Assembly: GCA_964563495.1 (NCBI GenBank)
Contig: CAZLYK010000035.1
Span: 1-45,263 of the forward strand
Source: CAZLYK01 sp964563495
GTDB taxonomy: Bacteria; Acidobacteriota; Blastocatellia; RBC074
Length of the DNA stretch: 45,263 nucleotides
Reading direction: 5' to 3'
The notes beneath the pieces are model-generated. The model searched no databases, was not told where the DNA came from, and saw only the letters and a list, made by a program, of their open reading frames with translations. This document shows positions 8,548-17,800 of this stretch, piece after piece (the stretch's first letter is position 1; each line of letters begins with the position of its first letter). Position numbers and translations under genes: made by a program.

Positions 8548-8973
8548 GAATCTTTTTGCCAGATCGGCCTGAAACCGGCGAATCCGGCGCGCATTGACCC
8601 CAAAATCAGTCTTGCCGATGCGGGAACGCGAGCGCACATTGACCACGACCGCTCCGCCCTCCCGTGTCAGGTTGATCGTCACGTCGTCTTTAATCCGGAA
8701 CAGACTGATGGTCGCGATCGCCTCGATCACCCCCTGCGCACGATTCGCCTCGCGAATCTCCCATCCCAATGACTTGGTCGTTTCAAGCGCACCTTGATAA
8801 ACTTGATCATAATCCACGGCATCGAAGCGCTGCGGTTGTATCTCGGGATACTCCGGAGTTCCACCGGTCCTGACTTCGTTGATGCGCGGCCAGATCAGGA
8901 CAAGCATAAAAGGTGCACTCGCAAACAAGACAATCCCGACAATAATCCAGGCGAAGACCTTATTGAGTTTCAT
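8545..8973 (-). CDS. DUF1499 domain membrane protein
   Basis: From Met at 8973 this is a 142-residue protein with one N-terminal membrane helix (KVFAWIIVGIVLFASAPFML), then a DUF1499-type domain ending VNVRSRSRIGKTDFGVNAR. The family is of unknown function. The open frame continues upstream to 9072, but the extra 33 residues are Arg-rich and precede the hydrophobic start, so I prefer the internal Met. Ribosome-site support is weak for both. It lies just upstream of pyrR on the same strand. Confidence 0.75.
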   Translation of the reverse strand: MKLNKVFAWIIVGIVLFASAPFMLVLIWPRINEVRTGGTPEYPEIQPQRFDAVDYDQVYQGALETTKSLGWEIREANRAQGVIEAIATISLFRIKDDVTINLTREGGAVVVNVRSRSRIGKTDFGVNARRIRRFQADLAKRF

Positions 8974-9141
8974 AACTCGATTTGTGAATTGACGCGATTG
9001 CGGTCTGCGGCGAAGCTCACCATACACGAAGCGCGACCATGCTGCAAACCCCGACCGAATTGGCCCCGTCACGCCTCGGTTATTGGCGGCAAGCAGACCG
9101 GGGCGACTTGCCTGAGTATGTCGTTCTGATAGACTGGCTCA

Positions 9142-9963
9142 ATGATCGATCTGATTGCCATCGTCGAACGCAATGATCTGATCGAATCGGGATCGTCGCG
9201 CAGGTACGGGCTGATCCAGTTGCGGCTGGACCGGGAGATTGACGTTCTCCCGGGGCAGTTCGCAATGCTCAAGCCTCACGGCGGCTTTGAGCCTTTGCTG
9301 CGTCGGGCCATGGCTTATTACCGGAGCGAAGCAACCGCCGGATCGCGCCGGGTCGAATTCATCTATCAGGTTCTGGGGCGCGGCACACAATCCCTGTCGA
9401 GATTGAGAGCAGGCGATCGAGTGGATTTCCTCGGCTCGCTCGGCAACAGCTTCGACATCGACGCGGCGGTGGGGCGGGAGGCGCTGCTTGTCGCCGGCGG
9501 AGTCGGCTCGGCCGCACTCTTTATGCTCGCTCAGGGATTGCTCGAACGAGACATCCGGACCACGCTCTTCATCGGCGGCGCCAATCGCGGCGACCTCTGC
9601 GGGATCGATGATTTCATTGAGCTGCTCGCTGAAGAAAGAGTCTTGAGCGCGACCGTCGACGGCAGCCACGGTGAGAAGGGCTTCGTCACCGCACCGTTCG
9701 AGAGATACCTCCGAAACCGTCATGGCGATTCGGTCATGATTTATGGCTGCGGTCCGGACCCCATGCTGCATCGTGTCTCGCAGATCGCCGAAGAGTTTTC
9801 GGCTCCGTCCGAGCTCTCGCTCGAATCTCCGATGGCGTGCGGCTTCGGCATCTGCGTCGGGTGCGCGGTAGCGGTCAAAGCCGATTGCCCCGAAGGCTTC
9901 GTCTACCGGAAAGTCTGCACCGACGGCCCCGTCTTCAGGGGTTCAGACCTGTATTGGCCTTAG
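9142..9963 (+). CDS. pyrK: Dihydroorotate dehydrogenase electron-transfer subunit
   Basis: PyrK passes electrons from the type 1B dihydroorotate dehydrogenase to NAD through FAD and a [2Fe-2S] cluster. The 273 residues show a flavin/NAD reductase fold (LLVAGGVGSAALFML and MIYGCGPDPML) and a C-terminal cluster with cysteines at about 233, 238, 241 and 259 (ACGFGICVGC, then KVCTDGPVF). Its partner pyrD lies 540 bases downstream, separated by a Nudix gene. The DUF1499 gene upstream is divergent. Confidence 0.95.
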   Translation: MIDLIAIVERNDLIESGSSRRYGLIQLRLDREIDVLPGQFAMLKPHGGFEPLLRRAMAYYRSEATAGSRRVEFIYQVLGRGTQSLSRLRAGDRVDFLGSLGNSFDIDAAVGREALLVAGGVGSAALFMLAQGLLERDIRTTLFIGGANRGDLCGIDDFIELLAEERVLSATVDGSHGEKGFVTAPFERYLRNRHGDSVMIYGCGPDPMLHRVSQIAEEFSAPSELSLESPMACGFGICVGCAVAVKADCPEGFVYRKVCTDGPVFRGSDLYWP

Positions 9964-10087
9964 ATGAGGATGCCGCACGATTGCCGTCCATAAAGATCGG
10001 GAGATTACCGATTCGCGGATCGTGGACATCTGGTGGTAACTGCGGCATGAGCAGGTGAATTAGAAATAAAAAAACTGGGAACCACAG

Positions 10088-10510
10088 ATGACAAACAGAG
10101 AGATCGTTTATTGCGCTGGAGGTTTGGTCTGGAAGGATTCCGGTCGCGGACTCGAAGTCCTCCTGATCATGAGCCGTGAAGACCAGGCCTGGAAGTTTCC
10201 CAAAGGTCACATCGATGATGAGGATCCGAGCTGGGAGGCGGCGGCGCAGCGGGAGGTCAAGGAAGAGACCGGTTACGACACGGCGATCACGGACTTCGCC
10301 GGCTTCACAAAATATCCGGTCAAGGGAAAATTGAAGGTGGTCTTGTATTGGCACATGGAGCCGCTGGGCGACCACGAATTCGAGCCTTCGGACGAGATCG
10401 TGCAATGCGAATGGCGGACGGTGCGTGAAGCCGTCGATCGCCTGACCTTTATGAACGACAAACAGTTTCTCCTGCAATTTGCCGACGTCAACGGTGGCCG
10501 AGATGAATAA
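10088..10510 (+). CDS. Nudix hydrolase
   Basis: This 140-residue Nudix protein cleaves an unknown nucleoside-diphosphate-linked substrate. The Nudix box KGHIDDEDPSWEAAAQREV continues into KEETGY. Compared with the canonical G-x5-E-x7-REUxEExGU, the first Glu position is Asp and one extra residue precedes the REVKEETG helix. KFPKGHID is reminiscent of the Ap4A/MutT-like branch. GGGAA lies 8 bases before the ATG. It overlaps the pyrD start by 8 bases, so the two are translationally linked. A link to pyrimidine metabolism is suggested only by position. Confidence 0.9.
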   Translation: MTNREIVYCAGGLVWKDSGRGLEVLLIMSREDQAWKFPKGHIDDEDPSWEAAAQREVKEETGYDTAITDFAGFTKYPVKGKLKVVLYWHMEPLGDHEFEPSDEIVQCEWRTVREAVDRLTFMNDKQFLLQFADVNGGRDE

Positions 10511-11459
10511 AGCGCGTAAAATCGCGACTGAGAGCTCTCCGGTGAGCCGGTCGCTGGGGGTCGAGATCGCCGGTTTGAGCTTCAATAATCCGGTCTGGAC
10601 GGCGAGCGGAACCTGCGGTTACGGCCTGGATATGGCCGGTTTGATCGATCTCAACAAACTCGGTGGAATCTGCACCAAGGGGCTTTCCGCCAAACCGATG
10701 CGCGGCAACGCCCCCTGGCGGATCGTCGAGACCCACGGCGGGATGCTCAACGCGATCGGCCTGCAAAATATCGGCGCCCGCGCTTTTATCGAAGAGAAAT
10801 TGCCCGAGTTGCGAAATTACAATACACGCATCATCCCCAATGTCTTCGGCTATACGACCGATCAATACATAGAGGCGATCAGGATGCTGGAAGACGGCGA
10901 GGGCATTGACGCATACGAATTGAATATCTCCTGCCCGAACGTCAAGGCCGGCGGCGATAGTTTCGCCAATGACCCGCGCCAGGCCGCCGCCGTGACCGAG
11001 GCGGTCAAGCGCGCAGCGACCCGGCCCGTGATCGTCAAACTTTCGCCGAACGTCACGGATCTGGCCGCGATCGCCCGCGCCGTCGAGGAGGCGGGTGCAG
11101 ACGCCTTGTCGCTGATCAATACGGCGGTCGGGATGTCGATCGACATCAATACTCGCCGCCCGCGCCTGGCCAACGTGACGGGAGGGTTGTCGGGCCCCGC
11201 GATCAAGCCAATCGCGGTGCGGTGCGTCTTCCAGGCCCGCCGCACCGTCAAGATCCCTTTGATCGGCATCGGAGGGATTGCGACCGTCGATGACGCGCTG
11301 GAATTTATGATCGCCGGCGCGAGCGCAGTTCAGGTCGGAACCGCGAATTTTTATGACCCGGGCGCTTCGATCAAAATTGTCGATGGGCTGGCCGAATACT
11401 GTCTACGCAATGGATTGAAGAACATCAGCTCACTGGTGGGAACCGTCCGAATTGAGTGA
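10503..11459 (+). CDS. pyrD: Dihydroorotate dehydrogenase, class 1B catalytic subunit
   Basis: PyrD oxidises dihydroorotate to orotate with FMN. Class 1B is supported by the catalytic cysteine in NISCPNVK (about Cys144, where class 2 has Ser) and by the nearby pyrK. FMN-binding motifs include NPVWTASGTCGYG and GIGGIATVDDALEFMIAGA. I take ATG 10503, which has GGTGG just upstream and overlaps the Nudix stop, rather than the TTG 24 bases earlier. The protein is about 318 aa. A short hairpin repeat follows the stop. Confidence 0.95.
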   Translation: MNKARKIATESSPVSRSLGVEIAGLSFNNPVWTASGTCGYGLDMAGLIDLNKLGGICTKGLSAKPMRGNAPWRIVETHGGMLNAIGLQNIGARAFIEEKLPELRNYNTRIIPNVFGYTTDQYIEAIRMLEDGEGIDAYELNISCPNVKAGGDSFANDPRQAAAVTEAVKRAATRPVIVKLSPNVTDLAAIARAVEEAGADALSLINTAVGMSIDINTRRPRLANVTGGLSGPAIKPIAVRCVFQARRTVKIPLIGIGGIATVDDALEFMIAGASAVQVGTANFYDPGASIKIVDGLAEYCLRNGLKNISSLVGTVRIE

Positions 11460-11464
11460 GAAAA

Positions 11465-11510
11465 AAAATAGACGGGATTGAGAGGAAATCCTCTCAATCC
11501 CGTCTATTTT
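11465..11510. repeat. AATAGACAGGAT inverted repeat, copy 3 (short)
   Basis: Perfect 22-base arms (11465-11486 and 11489-11510) with only 2 bases between them. The outer sequence is AATAGACGGGATTG. It starts 5 bases after the pyrD stop and ends just before the GGAGG of the M23 peptidase gene. With its T-rich end it could terminate or attenuate transcription from pyrD into the downstream genes. Confidence 0.9.
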
Positions 11511-11523
11511 CCCGGAGGTCTCC

Positions 11524-12384
11524 ATGGCGGCGATTTTGCTTCTGAATCTACTTATCTTCCCTTCAATCAGTCAAAATTCCGGGGCCTTGTCGGTGAGATG
11601 GGAACCTGAAACCCCGGTCAATGGGTCACCGATTCTCTTTTGCGTCAAGTCGAATCGTTCGTTGAGATCGGTCTCCGGCAATTGGGAGAACCGCAGAGTC
11701 TTCTTTCACTTTGACGTAGCGAGCGGGACATGGTACGGTTTCGCAGGCGTGGGAATAGATTCCGCTTCCGGGCCGCACCAGCTTGCGCTCGAAGCCACGC
11801 TCACAAGCGGCGCACGAATCTCATCCAGCCACTCCGTGCCAGTCGGTAATGCGCCCTACCGTACCGTCGCCCTCAGCGTTCCCGGTCAATACACGGAACC
11901 TGACGCCGAGACGTTGGAGCGTATCAGGCAGGAACAGGCGTTGAAGAAATCGGTGTTCAGCCGCTCGGGGCGAGATCGTTTCTGGTCGGGTAGATTCTCC
12001 CCCCCGCTGCAGAGTGTTGTGACGGGTGAATTCGGGACGAAGCGCACATTCAATGGCGTAGTCCAGAGTGTGCATCAGGGAACCGATTTTCGAGCCGACG
12101 AGGGCACGCCCCTCGGGGCGATGAACGACGGTGAAATCCTGCTGGCCCGCGAGCTCTTTTTTGAAGGCGGCTTTATCGTGATCGATCACGGACAAGGTCT
12201 GCTTACTCTTTATCTGCATCTCTCGGAGATCCAGGTCAAAGAAGGTGACTTTGTCAAAAAAGGACAGGTCATCGGCTTGAGCGGCTCCACCGGTAGAGCG
12301 ACTGCCCCGCATCTGCATATCTCAGTCAGATGGCAGGGAATTTATCTGGATCCATCTGCCGTGCTCAAGCTCAAGCTCGATTGA
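11524..12384 (+). CDS. M23/LytM-type peptidase
   Basis: A 286-residue secreted or membrane-attached protein with an N-terminal hydrophobic stretch, a beta-rich middle and a C-terminal M23 domain. Zinc motifs are intact: HQGTDFRA (HxxxD) and APHLHISV (HLH), with KKGQVIGLSGSTGRA between. M23 enzymes cut peptide cross-bridges in peptidoglycan, often as LytM hydrolases. The GGAGG before the ATG is strong. It sits between pyrD and pyrF, with 33 bases to pyrF, so it probably shares their transcript. Confidence 0.9.
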   Translation: MAAILLLNLLIFPSISQNSGALSVRWEPETPVNGSPILFCVKSNRSLRSVSGNWENRRVFFHFDVASGTWYGFAGVGIDSASGPHQLALEATLTSGARISSSHSVPVGNAPYRTVALSVPGQYTEPDAETLERIRQEQALKKSVFSRSGRDRFWSGRFSPPLQSVVTGEFGTKRTFNGVVQSVHQGTDFRADEGTPLGAMNDGEILLARELFFEGGFIVIDHGQGLLTLYLHLSEIQVKEGDFVKKGQVIGLSGSTGRATAPHLHISVRWQGIYLDPSAVLKLKLD

Positions 12385-12417
12385 CAATCGCCGAAAGCAG
12401 AATTTGAGGTGAATATT

Positions 12418-13152
12418 TTGCCTTTCCGCAATCCGATCATAGTCGCGCTGGACGTCGAGAGCCCGGACCGCGCGCTCGCGCTGGTCGAGCAACTGAGCGG
12501 GCTGGTCGGAATGTTCAAGATCGGTAAACAGCTCTTCACCGCCGCCGGTCCTGATATCGTGCGGAAAATTATCGCCCGGCAAGAGCGCGTCTTCCTGGAT
12601 TTGAAATTTCACGACATCCCGACCACGGTCGCCAAGGCCGGGATCGAGGCCGCGCGGCTGGGAGTGAGCATCTTCAATCTGCACGCCCTGGGCGGTTCGC
12701 AAATGATCCGCGCGACCGTCGAAGCAGTACGTGAGTTCTCCGAGCACGAGAAAATTCCCCGCCCCCTGATTCTGGGTGTGACCGTCTTAACCAGCCACAA
12801 CCAATCCTGGTTGAGCGAGGTGGGGATTGAAAGGAAGCTCGAAGACGAGGTGGTCGGTTTGGCGCAATTGTGCGGAGCATCGGGAACCGATGGAGTGGTG
12901 GCCTCACCGCACGAGATCGCGCCGATCAGAAAAGTTGTCAATAACCCCGATTTCGTCATCCTGACTCCGGGGGTAAGACCCGCCGGGACGGCGCCCGACG
13001 ATCAGAGCCGTGTCATGACGCCGGCCGAAGCGATGAGCGCTGGAGCGAATTTATTGGTCGTGGGAAGACCGATCACGGCGGCGGAAAAACCCGCTCTCGC
13101 CGCCAGGATGATTCTCGAAGAGATCGAAGAGCAGGTTCTCAATGCCAATTGA
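12418..13152 (+). CDS. pyrF: Orotidine 5'-phosphate decarboxylase
   Basis: PyrF performs the last step to UMP. The catalytic DxKxxD is present in FLDLKFHDIPTTVA, with LALDVES-like NPIIVALDVES at the N-terminus and LTPGVRPAG and LVVGRPIT near the C-terminus. I prefer TTG 12418 because GAGGTGA lies 5 bases upstream; GTG 12409 would add three residues but has no ribosome site. About 244 aa, normal for the family. It ends the plus-strand pyrimidine run. Confidence 0.95.
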   Translation: MPFRNPIIVALDVESPDRALALVEQLSGLVGMFKIGKQLFTAAGPDIVRKIIARQERVFLDLKFHDIPTTVAKAGIEAARLGVSIFNLHALGGSQMIRATVEAVREFSEHEKIPRPLILGVTVLTSHNQSWLSEVGIERKLEDEVVGLAQLCGASGTDGVVASPHEIAPIRKVVNNPDFVILTPGVRPAGTAPDDQSRVMTPAEAMSAGANLLVVGRPITAAEKPALAARMILEEIEEQVLNAN

Positions 13153-13266
13153 TGACTGAAGAAAATGAACCGTCAACCGTAAGTGACGTTTACACAGTGT
13201 GCCGACCGCGGCGACTCTGCCCTCATCGCCGCCAAATTTTCAGCAGTAAGGCGGAATTAGTTTTTA

Positions 13267-14853
13267 ATGTTTTTCACGAGGACTTTTACCAGAATCTTTT
13301 TCTGGCTGCTTGCGGTCGGTGCACTCAGCTGCGGCCTTAAACTATACGCCCAACAAGCCGGCGGCCTGACCCCTCCACCCAAACCGATCGAGACCAAAAA
13401 CTCCGCCTCCCCGACGGCTGAAACCGTACCACCGGGTATTCCATTCGTGGTCGGTGAGCGTCTCGCCTTTAATGTTTCGTGGTCAAGCTTCGCGACCGCC
13501 GCGCGATTGGATATGGAGGTGGCGGAGAGGGGGCAATTTTTCGGCCAGGACAGTTTTCAGATCCGAACCAAAGTCGAGACCGTGGGTCAAGTCCGATCCC
13601 TTTTCGGCGAAATCGACAATCAATACATCTCCTACATCGATCCAAAAACGGCGCTGCCCATCCGCGTCGTCAATTCGATCCGACAGGGACAGAAACAGAG
13701 CGAAGAGGTGGTCATCTTCGATCAGGCCAGAAGACAGGCGATCTTCCCGGATGAGAGCTCGGTCAACATCTCACCCGACACTTTTGATCTGACGTCGCTG
13801 ATCTACGGGCTTCGCCTGCGTCCATTGCCTGAGGGCGGGAAACAAAAATTCACCGCTCTCTTCGGCAAAGAGGTGATCGAGCTCGAAGCCGTGGTCAAGG
13901 CTCGCGAGCGCGTAACCACCCAGACCGGCTCATACAACACCATCTACGTCAAATTTTATCCGCAAAAGAATCTGAGCAAGTACCGTGGCTATGTCTGGTT
14001 AACGGATGACGCCCAGCGGCTGCCGGTGTTGATTCAGGCGCGATTGTCGTTCGGTGAATTGCGCGCGGAGCTGGTCAACGCACAAACTACAACCCGCCCA
14101 ACGGCGCCTCTGGCCAAACTCAATTCGATGACCGACGAAGCCGGCGGCATCTCGATCCCCGGCATCAATGGAACCTATAACAAGTTCGCCGCCTTGCCCT
14201 TCGCCATCGGCGAGCGGCTCAACTACGATATCGCATGGGGTAATTTCACCTCAGTCGGTCGGGCCAGTTTTGAAGTCCGCCAACAAGGCATGCTCGGCAA
14301 TAACCGGGTCTATGAATTCTACGGCGAGGCAACGACGATCGGCGCCGCGAGGACTTTGATCAACGTCAACGACCAGATCAGCAGCTTCGTTCTGGTAGAC
14401 CGGTTGATGCCGCTCAGAACCGATCTTCGTCTGCGTGAAGGTAGACGAATCAAGATCGTCTCGGCCAATTATGACTGGATCAGAAAGACTGCCTCGCTCT
14501 CCAGCGGTTCCGAGGTCGCACTCCAGCCGGTCACTTTCGATCTCGTTTCCCTCTTCTACGCCATCCGCGCCTCCGATCTGAAACCCGGCGCCGCTTACAA
14601 CTATCCTTTCCTCGACGCCAACCATCGACTCCAACTGGTCACCATCAAAGTGATCAAGCCAGAGGTGATCGGCGGACCGATGGGCAACCGCGATACCCTG
14701 CAAATCGATATCTTCCTCCCCGGACCCTCTCCCATTCTCATCGCCCAAGCCTGGATCACTAACGATTCACGCCGCCTCCCAATCTATTTCGTCACCCGCA
14801 CCCGCTTCGGCGAACTCCGCTTCCAAATGACCAATGCCGTTAATACAAAATAA
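13267..14853 (+). CDS. Secreted tandem DUF3108 protein
   Basis: A 528-residue protein with an N-terminal signal-type segment (FFWLLAVGALSCGL) and two similar DUF3108-like halves. Each half opens with a matching phrase (VVGERLAFNVSWSSF near residue 61, AIGERLNYDIAWGNF near 316) and ends with a matching one (LPVLIQARLSFGELRAEL and LPIYFVTRTRFGELRFQM), so it is an internal duplication. DUF3108 proteins are predicted beta-barrel or lipid-handling envelope proteins of unknown function. It is convergent with the M1 fusion gene only 15 bases away, and no terminator hairpin is seen there. Confidence 0.85.
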   Translation: MFFTRTFTRIFFWLLAVGALSCGLKLYAQQAGGLTPPPKPIETKNSASPTAETVPPGIPFVVGERLAFNVSWSSFATAARLDMEVAERGQFFGQDSFQIRTKVETVGQVRSLFGEIDNQYISYIDPKTALPIRVVNSIRQGQKQSEEVVIFDQARRQAIFPDESSVNISPDTFDLTSLIYGLRLRPLPEGGKQKFTALFGKEVIELEAVVKARERVTTQTGSYNTIYVKFYPQKNLSKYRGYVWLTDDAQRLPVLIQARLSFGELRAELVNAQTTTRPTAPLAKLNSMTDEAGGISIPGINGTYNKFAALPFAIGERLNYDIAWGNFTSVGRASFEVRQQGMLGNNRVYEFYGEATTIGAARTLINVNDQISSFVLVDRLMPLRTDLRLREGRRIKIVSANYDWIRKTASLSSGSEVALQPVTFDLVSLFYAIRASDLKPGAAYNYPFLDANHRLQLVTIKVIKPEVIGGPMGNRDTLQIDIFLPGPSPILIAQAWITNDSRRLPIYFVTRTRFGELRFQMTNAVNTK

Positions 14854-14868
14854 GTAGCGCGTCTGGAT

Positions 14869-17800
14869 CTAATGGGACAATCTCGCCCCTGTCAAAGGCA
14901 GCGCAGTTATCATCCGGCTGTTATTACCCGGACTGCGCTCAATCCTCTTGTGAAACGGGTCCAGTGCCACAATTCCCGGCCTCTCAGATGTGCGAACTGT
15001 CAACACCTGCTTTCCGCTGCGCAGCCGATGTTTCTCGATGTATAACGGCGTGACTCCATCAAGCGGTTGGTCGGTCTCCGCAAACACCGCCACATCGAAC
15101 CACGTATCAAGCGGCTCCTCGGTTTCTTTCCCGCTGCCATCGGCCGCGAACTGTCTCGCCGTTACTTCGACAGTCACTTCATATCCGCCATTAATCTCCC
15201 GCAGGCCGGCCGCATCCACCTGCAGATCGTAGAGCACGATCCTCTCGAACAAATCGGTAATAAGTTCCTGATATTCCCGGCCGGCTTCGGCGCGGAGGGC
15301 GTTGACCAGGTCTCTAGAGGTGGGACAGGGTGAGGTTTGAAAGGAGTAGTCCTTGAGGAAATTGCGCAGGGCATGGCGGACTTTCTCCTTGCCGATCATG
15401 TCCTGCAGCGCGTAGAGGGTCAGGGGCCCCTTGGCTCTAAGGTAGCCATGGTTTTCGGTGTACATGACCGGCACTTCGACTTCATTCTCTTGGCTTCTGC
15501 CGTTGAGATAACCGTCGAGCATTCCTCGGGCAATCCGGTTTGCATGGACCGGCGAGTAGTATTCCCTGAACAGCATCAGCGTGGAATACTCCGCCATGGT
15601 TTCATTCAGCACCTGTCGGCCCTGCATCTGTGCGCCGATGATGCGGTCGCCCCACCACATGTGCGCGAGTTCATGCATGACGCCGTAATCGGCGTTTTCC
15701 AGTGCGCGCAGGTCGGTGACAAAGCCGATGGCCTCGGAGTAGGGCACTATTCCGGGCATGAATTTTGCAGCCGTGCGGTAGCGGGGGTACTCCAGGATGC
15801 GAAGATACGAGTACTGGTACGGCGCAAACTCGGTGGAGAAGAACTCCAGCGCGCGTTTGGCCGTGGCCATCATGGCGGCGATGTTGAAGGGGTGTCTGGG
15901 ATCGTAGTAGATCTCCAGCGCCACGTCGTTCCAGCGGTCGCGTGCGACTTCGTAACGCGCGGAGCAGAATGAGAGGTTCGGTAGGATCGGCTCCTCGGCC
16001 TTGTAATGAAAATAACGCCGTCCTCCCTGCTCCCATTCTTTCTGCAAAACTCCAGGCGCGACGGCAATCTGATCGGCGCTGGTGCTGAGAACAATCTCGA
16101 ATGCGGTGCGGCTATCGACGCCGTATCCGATTTTGTCCAAGCGCGCGGGGTCTCCCAGCGCCGCCGTGCGTGGCGCGGGGGGCAATCCGAATCTGCGGCG
16201 CTCTGCGTTGTCGGTAATCCTGCGGTCGTTGTCATAACCCGGGATCGGCATCACGCCGAACGTGTTGAGGAAGGTACCGTTTGTCACGAGTTCGTTGTCG
16301 GGATTGGCGGCGACGAAGCCTTCGTTCCTGCGCGTCACGTTCCAGATCATCTTCACCGTAGCGCCCGGCGCCAGCGCTGCGTTGAGGCGGAAGAGATAGA
16401 ACCCTTGTCCTTTGTCGGATTGCACGAGCGTGGCATGCTCCACCGCGAGCTGATTGACGTGCAGCACCGGATTGACCGACACCACAAATTCGCTGATCGA
16501 CACCTTCTTGTGATTTCCCAATATCGCGCTGCCGTGCGATTCGAGCCGGCGCTGCTCGGGGAAAATATCAATCGCCATCTCTATCCTGTCGTATGAGGGT
16601 GTGGGCGCGTCCTCATGGCGACCGTAGGCTTTTTCATAATCGGCCTTGCGCTGCAGCCGCTCGCCAGGCGTCAGGTATTGATTGAGGATGTTCGTGTTGT
16701 AGAAGACCCAGCCGCCGAGAGCGATGAAGGCGAGACCGGCGAGACCGGCAGTGAACCTGACTCCCGCCCCCAGGCGGGTGCGCGCATCCCGTAATCTTTC
16801 ACGCACGGCAGAATAATTGCCGCGCGGGTAGAAGAGATGCCCGGCAATGAGCAGCAAGACGCAGAAAGCCCCCCAGTAGGCGATCAAAGAGAACACCGGC
16901 TTGGTGAAGTGGCCGAAGCCGTTCATGTCGGAGTAGACGGCATCGGGGATGCTGAAGCTGTACAGCACGTGGTCGAAGTTCATCGGTCCCAGGCTCAGCA
17001 CGGCGATGTAAACGCCCAGCGTCAGCAGCATGCCCAGCCATTTGTTCGGCGCGATCGCCTGAATGACTACGGCCAGGATGCACAGCATGCAATAGTAGCT
17101 ACCGTTGTAGATGAACGCCGATTGCAGATACAGGCCCGGCTCGAAGTGGGTGTAGCCTGCCGCTGCTTGCAGCACCATTAAGCTGATCACTGACACGACC
17201 ATCAGCGCGCCCGCCACCAGGCACAGCGCCGCCGTCTTCGCAAGAATCAAGAGCCAGTCGGGGAAAGGCGACGCGTTGATAATCTCGCCAATGCCGGATG
17301 CCCGTTCGCGATGGATCAATTCGGCGGAGTACCAAAGGCAGATCAGCAGGATGAAGTGCAGCATGCCGTAGCGCAGAAAAGGGAGCATCAGACTCGTCAG
17401 CGGGTACAGCGGCGTCTCAAATCCGACCCGGCTGACGTTGCCCTGAAACTCGCCGATCATCGTCGTGGCGACGAGCGCCAGAATGATGTAGATAAGCGGG
17501 CTTTTGAAGACACAGGACAGATCCATCTTCAGTTGCGAGACAAACTGCGCGAAGGAGGCTCGCGAGGAGAAGCTCAGGACAGGAGCGATCCTTTGAATTG
17601 CGGGTTGCGGAGCCAGTTGCGCTTTGGCGATTACACGGCTTCGACGTCTGAAGCGCAATATCGTTTGCTCCGCTAAATCCAGACGAAAGCGCAGCAGCAC
17701 GAGCAGCAGGGCCAGCAGCGCCACCGTCAGCCAGAGCAGGCGATTCTGCGGCAGCAATCCCAGCGGAATGTTTGTGTTGAGTTCGGCGACCGTCCAGTAG

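Noticed and set aside
13149..13340. 63-aa frame between pyrF and the DUF3108 gene
   Set aside because: Cys/Arg-rich with no domain, overlaps the DUF3108 start and lacks a ribosome site.
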